DNA of 64,000 nucleotides from CAZJVD01 sp964549505 (lineage in GTDB: Bacteria; Bdellovibrionota; UBA1018; CAZJVD01), in the NCBI GenBank assembly GCA_964549505.1, contig CAZJVD010000007.1:80340-144339 (forward strand). Reading direction: 5' to 3'. Both the position numbers and the translations under genes were made by a program. The first letter of the stretch is position 1, and every line of letters begins with the position of its first letter. Of the stretch, positions 61,998-64,000 are shown piece by piece. The notes under the pieces were generated by a model. The model was not told the DNA's origin. It was given only the letters and a program-made list of their open reading frames with translations, and did no database searches.

Positions 61998-63137
61998 ATG
62001 CAGCTTCTGAGAAATCTTAGGCTTGGCCTTGCTCTCATGAGTTCGTTCGGGCTCGCGGATGGCTACGCTACGGATTATTTTGATCATGCGAATCAGGCCG
62101 ATCATGCGGATCGGGCGAATCAGGGTCACGGACCTTCCGCCTGCGCCTGGGTGCTCGCCAATCAGACCATGATTCTAACGGTGCTTCAGCAGCCCGTTTC
62201 GTACTTTGCAGGCCCTTACTTGGTTCGCACAGTCCTGGATGCAGCCGGCGACACGCTTGTGGTTCGTTCGAGTGGTCCCTATGGCGGTGTTCGGTGGGAA
62301 TCGGCAGCCTCGGGCGTTCGAAAGACGTTGCTGTCGGCCACCGGGAGACCCATCGTCGGAGATCGTGAACGCTCGATCGGCATCATCGAAGCTCAGGCGT
62401 TTGCCAGCCAGCTCGTGGCACGTGAGCCGACGCTCGCTGGGTTTTTTGCAAAAAAACGGACCTATCCGACACCCCTCATGTTGCCGTTCGAACCACTGAG
62501 CCTCGAGGATCGCAGGAGTCCGGATGCTCATGACTTTTGGTTTGCCCATGGCAAGAGTCTGGCTCAGCTCTGGGCCGAGCGACGTCAAGGCGAGCGTCGG
62601 ATTGACGGAGCAAAGCTGGTTCATCATCTCAGTCGCGTGCTATTGGACTTTCGAAAGATCCGTCCCGCAGGATATGGCGAGTTAACTCCTTACGATATCT
62701 TTGTCGTGCCCGGACATGAGGATCGCGCCGAGTTACTTCCGCCTGCGATGATCGAGGTCGCGCGGCCTTACATGGGCGAACGCGTGGTTTCGATTGAATA
62801 CAATCCGGCCTGCTTCTCAGGTGAGCGTGCCGATGTCTTCAGCTTGGGTGTGATCTTGTATCGGCATATTGTGGAGATGCCTCCGTTTCGCGCGAAAAAT
62901 GCAGTCATCTTTGGTGACACCGTTTTTCGATCGCTCTGTTCGACTGAGACCGCGTTCAAAGAGAGCGCTCTTCATTTTTTCATCGATAATGTAGCTCGGA
63001 TAGCGTTGTGGTCGCATACACACCAGGACCTTGAAAATATCGTCATGTCATGTTTGCTTAAGCCCTCTTATGGACTCCAAGAACTTCGAAACGACCTCGG
63101 ACTGTGGCTTGCCAAGCGTCCCGCGGGAGCATTCTAA
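61998..63137 (+). CDS. Exported kinase-fold protein lacking catalytic residues (pseudokinase)
   Basis: 379 residues with a signal-peptide-like N-terminus (LRLGLALMSSFGLADGYA). A D/H/A/N-rich repeat (FDHANQADHADRANQ) follows. The C-terminal half reads as a Ser/Thr kinase C-lobe: RPAGYGELTPYDIFVV where HRDxxxxN should stand, then PPAMIEVARP in the DFG position, then RADVFSLGVILYRHIVEMPPF. The HRD Asp and DFG are absent, and no N-lobe Lys was found. It is thus an exported pseudokinase-like protein, if the fold call is right. It overlaps the lipB frame. Function unknown. Confidence 0.55.
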   Translation: MQLLRNLRLGLALMSSFGLADGYATDYFDHANQADHADRANQGHGPSACAWVLANQTMILTVLQQPVSYFAGPYLVRTVLDAAGDTLVVRSSGPYGGVRWESAASGVRKTLLSATGRPIVGDRERSIGIIEAQAFASQLVAREPTLAGFFAKKRTYPTPLMLPFEPLSLEDRRSPDAHDFWFAHGKSLAQLWAERRQGERRIDGAKLVHHLSRVLLDFRKIRPAGYGELTPYDIFVVPGHEDRAELLPPAMIEVARPYMGERVVSIEYNPACFSGERADVFSLGVILYRHIVEMPPFRAKNAVIFGDTVFRSLCSTETAFKESALHFFIDNVARIALWSHTHQDLENIVMSCLLKPSYGLQELRNDLGLWLAKRPAGAF

Positions 63138-63807
63138 AAAGTGGCCCCATCGTGTGTTTCGCACCGAGGGTCTGAGCCCATGGGACTATCTCGCGTTGGA
63201 TCGTGTCCAGCGAAAGACCCAGTCCGATATTCTCGGAGGCGTTTCGCGCGGTGAGTTTCTGTTTTCGGAGTTGTCGCCGGTTGTAACGCTCGGTCGCAAA
63301 CTCACGCTCGATAGTTTTGCGGCGCAGGCTCAAGCGATCATGAAGCAGGGTGTGGCAGTTATCGAAACCGATCGCGGTGGGAACGAAACCTACCATGGTC
63401 CGGGGCAATGGGTTTTGTTTCCGGTTGCCCGTCTTGTCGATCTGACGGGTTCGACCACCGGTGTTCGGATCGTCGTTCGAAAACTCTTGGATATCGCCGT
63501 AACGGCAGCCGCGAGTCTGGGCGTTGCGACCCAGTGTCGCGATGGTCAGGAGCTGGGGGTGTGGACCGAACGAGGTAAGCTTGCGAGCGTCGGTATCGCG
63601 ATTAAATCAGGCGTTGTTTTGCACGGGCTTAGTTTTAATATTTATCCGACGTCGCTCAGTTTTGCCGGAATCAATCCGTGCGGGATTTCGAACGCGCGTC
63701 CGGCGTTTGTAGCGGAACATTTAACGACGCCCGTGCGTGATCATGAGTTGTTGATGAGGCGAGGGCTCGAAGCTCTGCAGGCCGCCGCAGACCGTGTTTT
63801 TTCGTGA
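63070..63807 (+). CDS. lipB: Octanoyl-[ACP]-protein N-octanoyltransferase
   Basis: Transfers octanoyl from ACP to lipoyl-domain lysines. About 245 residues from ATG 63070 (MDSKNFE); a longer frame starts at 63031. Signatures: DYLALDRVQ, TDRGGNETYHGPGQWV, KLASVGIAIKSGVVLHGLSFN, and NPCGIS, where the catalytic Cys lies. Length is typical. It overlaps the pseudokinase gene by about 68 nt. lipA is not visible in the window. Confidence 0.94.
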   Translation: MDSKNFETTSDCGLPSVPREHSKKWPHRVFRTEGLSPWDYLALDRVQRKTQSDILGGVSRGEFLFSELSPVVTLGRKLTLDSFAAQAQAIMKQGVAVIETDRGGNETYHGPGQWVLFPVARLVDLTGSTTGVRIVVRKLLDIAVTAAASLGVATQCRDGQELGVWTERGKLASVGIAIKSGVVLHGLSFNIYPTSLSFAGINPCGISNARPAFVAEHLTTPVRDHELLMRRGLEALQAAADRVFS

Positions 63808-63861
63808 GCGGTCTTATAGAGGCTGTGTTATTTGTCGAGTGTTTTATAGGAGTCGTTTCAT

Positions 63862-63936
63862 TGGCTCGTAGCTCAGTGGTAGAGCGCTACCTTGACACGG
63901 TAGAGGTCGCTGGTTCAATCCCAGTCGAGCCAACCA
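63862..63936 (+). tRNA. tRNA-Val (GAC)
   Basis: Folds as a full cloverleaf. The acceptor TGGCTCG pairs with CGAGCCA; D-arm GCTC-AGTGGTA-GAGC; anticodon arm CTACC-TTGACAC-GGTAG with anticodon GAC; T-arm GCTGG-TTCAATC-CCAGT (one G-T pair); discriminator A and an encoded CCA end. The intact gene lies 54 bp after lipB. tRNA 3' ends are common integration sites, and mobile-like sequence follows. Confidence 0.97.
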
Positions 63937-63956
63937 TTTTTCAAAGGGTCCATTCC

Positions 63957-64000
63957 GGACACATAGGTTACAGATTATACTGGAGACATAGGTAACACTT
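63957..64000. mobile_element. Possible terminus of an insertion sequence
   Basis: After the tRNA the DNA reads as two near-copies of CACATAGGTTACA / GACATAGGTAACA (63960-63972 and 63986-63998), 26 bp apart. I recall such repeats at the end of IS481-like elements, but the element continues past the window. The transposase is not visible. Weak call. Confidence 0.3.

Overview
The window looks like a chromosomal segment of a Gram-negative, predatory- or gliding-type bacterium of the former Deltaproteobacteria, most like Bdellovibrionota/Oligoflexia or Myxococcota. The reasons are a Glt-like gliding cluster with an FHA/AgmX-PglI-type TonB protein, many outer-membrane barrels and lipoproteins, an NtrB/NtrC-type pair, an HNH protein of a type I associate with Bdellovibrio relatives, and Gram-negative housekeeping genes (pyrE, rpsT, mltD, queA, rsmD, coaD, mrp, miaB, guaBA, dnaE, lipB). 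The assignment rests on gene content only.

Layout. 1-2.3 kb: repeat-rich leader, pyrE, and rpsT on the minus strand. 2.3-3.7 kb: MltD-like lytic transglycosylase. 4.1-12.3 kb: five-gene plus-strand operon with the architecture of the Myxococcus glt core (barrel, TPR, 1215-aa TPR, small exported protein, FHA-TonB). 12.4-19 kb: lipoprotein, zinc ribbon, type 4 uracil-DNA glycosylase, NfeD-slipin pair, a carotenoid-desaturase relic, SpoIID-like protein. 19-26 kb: queA, minus-strand membrane protein plus truncated subtilase, divergent sensor kinase/sigma54 regulator. 26-35 kb: accessory minus-strand block with an unknown protein, a likely dead N6-methyltransferase-like protein, and a three-gene operon (acyl-activating enzyme, class III cyclase with GAF, PilZ-GNAT acyltransferase). 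35-40.7 kb: HNH endonuclease, FkbM methyltransferase, rsmD, phospholipase D family, GT2. 41-48.9 kb: coaD-aminotransferase-lipoprotein-barrel-mrp run, degenerate kinase/GGDEF protein, FMN glutamate-synthase-like enzyme. 49-60 kb: TruC-like pseudouridine synthase, exported protein, and the chain miaB-gammaCA-guaB-guaA followed by dnaE. 60-64 kb: small exported protein, CsgG-like lipoprotein, DUF486 protein, exported pseudokinase, lipB, tRNA-Val(GAC), and what may be the edge of an insertion sequence.

Two non-genic themes stand out. A 16-bp perfect palindrome (CTTGTGCCGGCACAAG) occurs five times plus one decayed copy, once inside the HNH gene. Short tandem repeats (11-39 bp units) fill several intergenic gaps and in places extend protein termini. 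The best candidates for an undescribed system are the acyl-activating enzyme/cyclase/PilZ-acyltransferase operon and the degenerate methyltransferase-like protein next to it. All family calls come from reading motifs; no database search was run.
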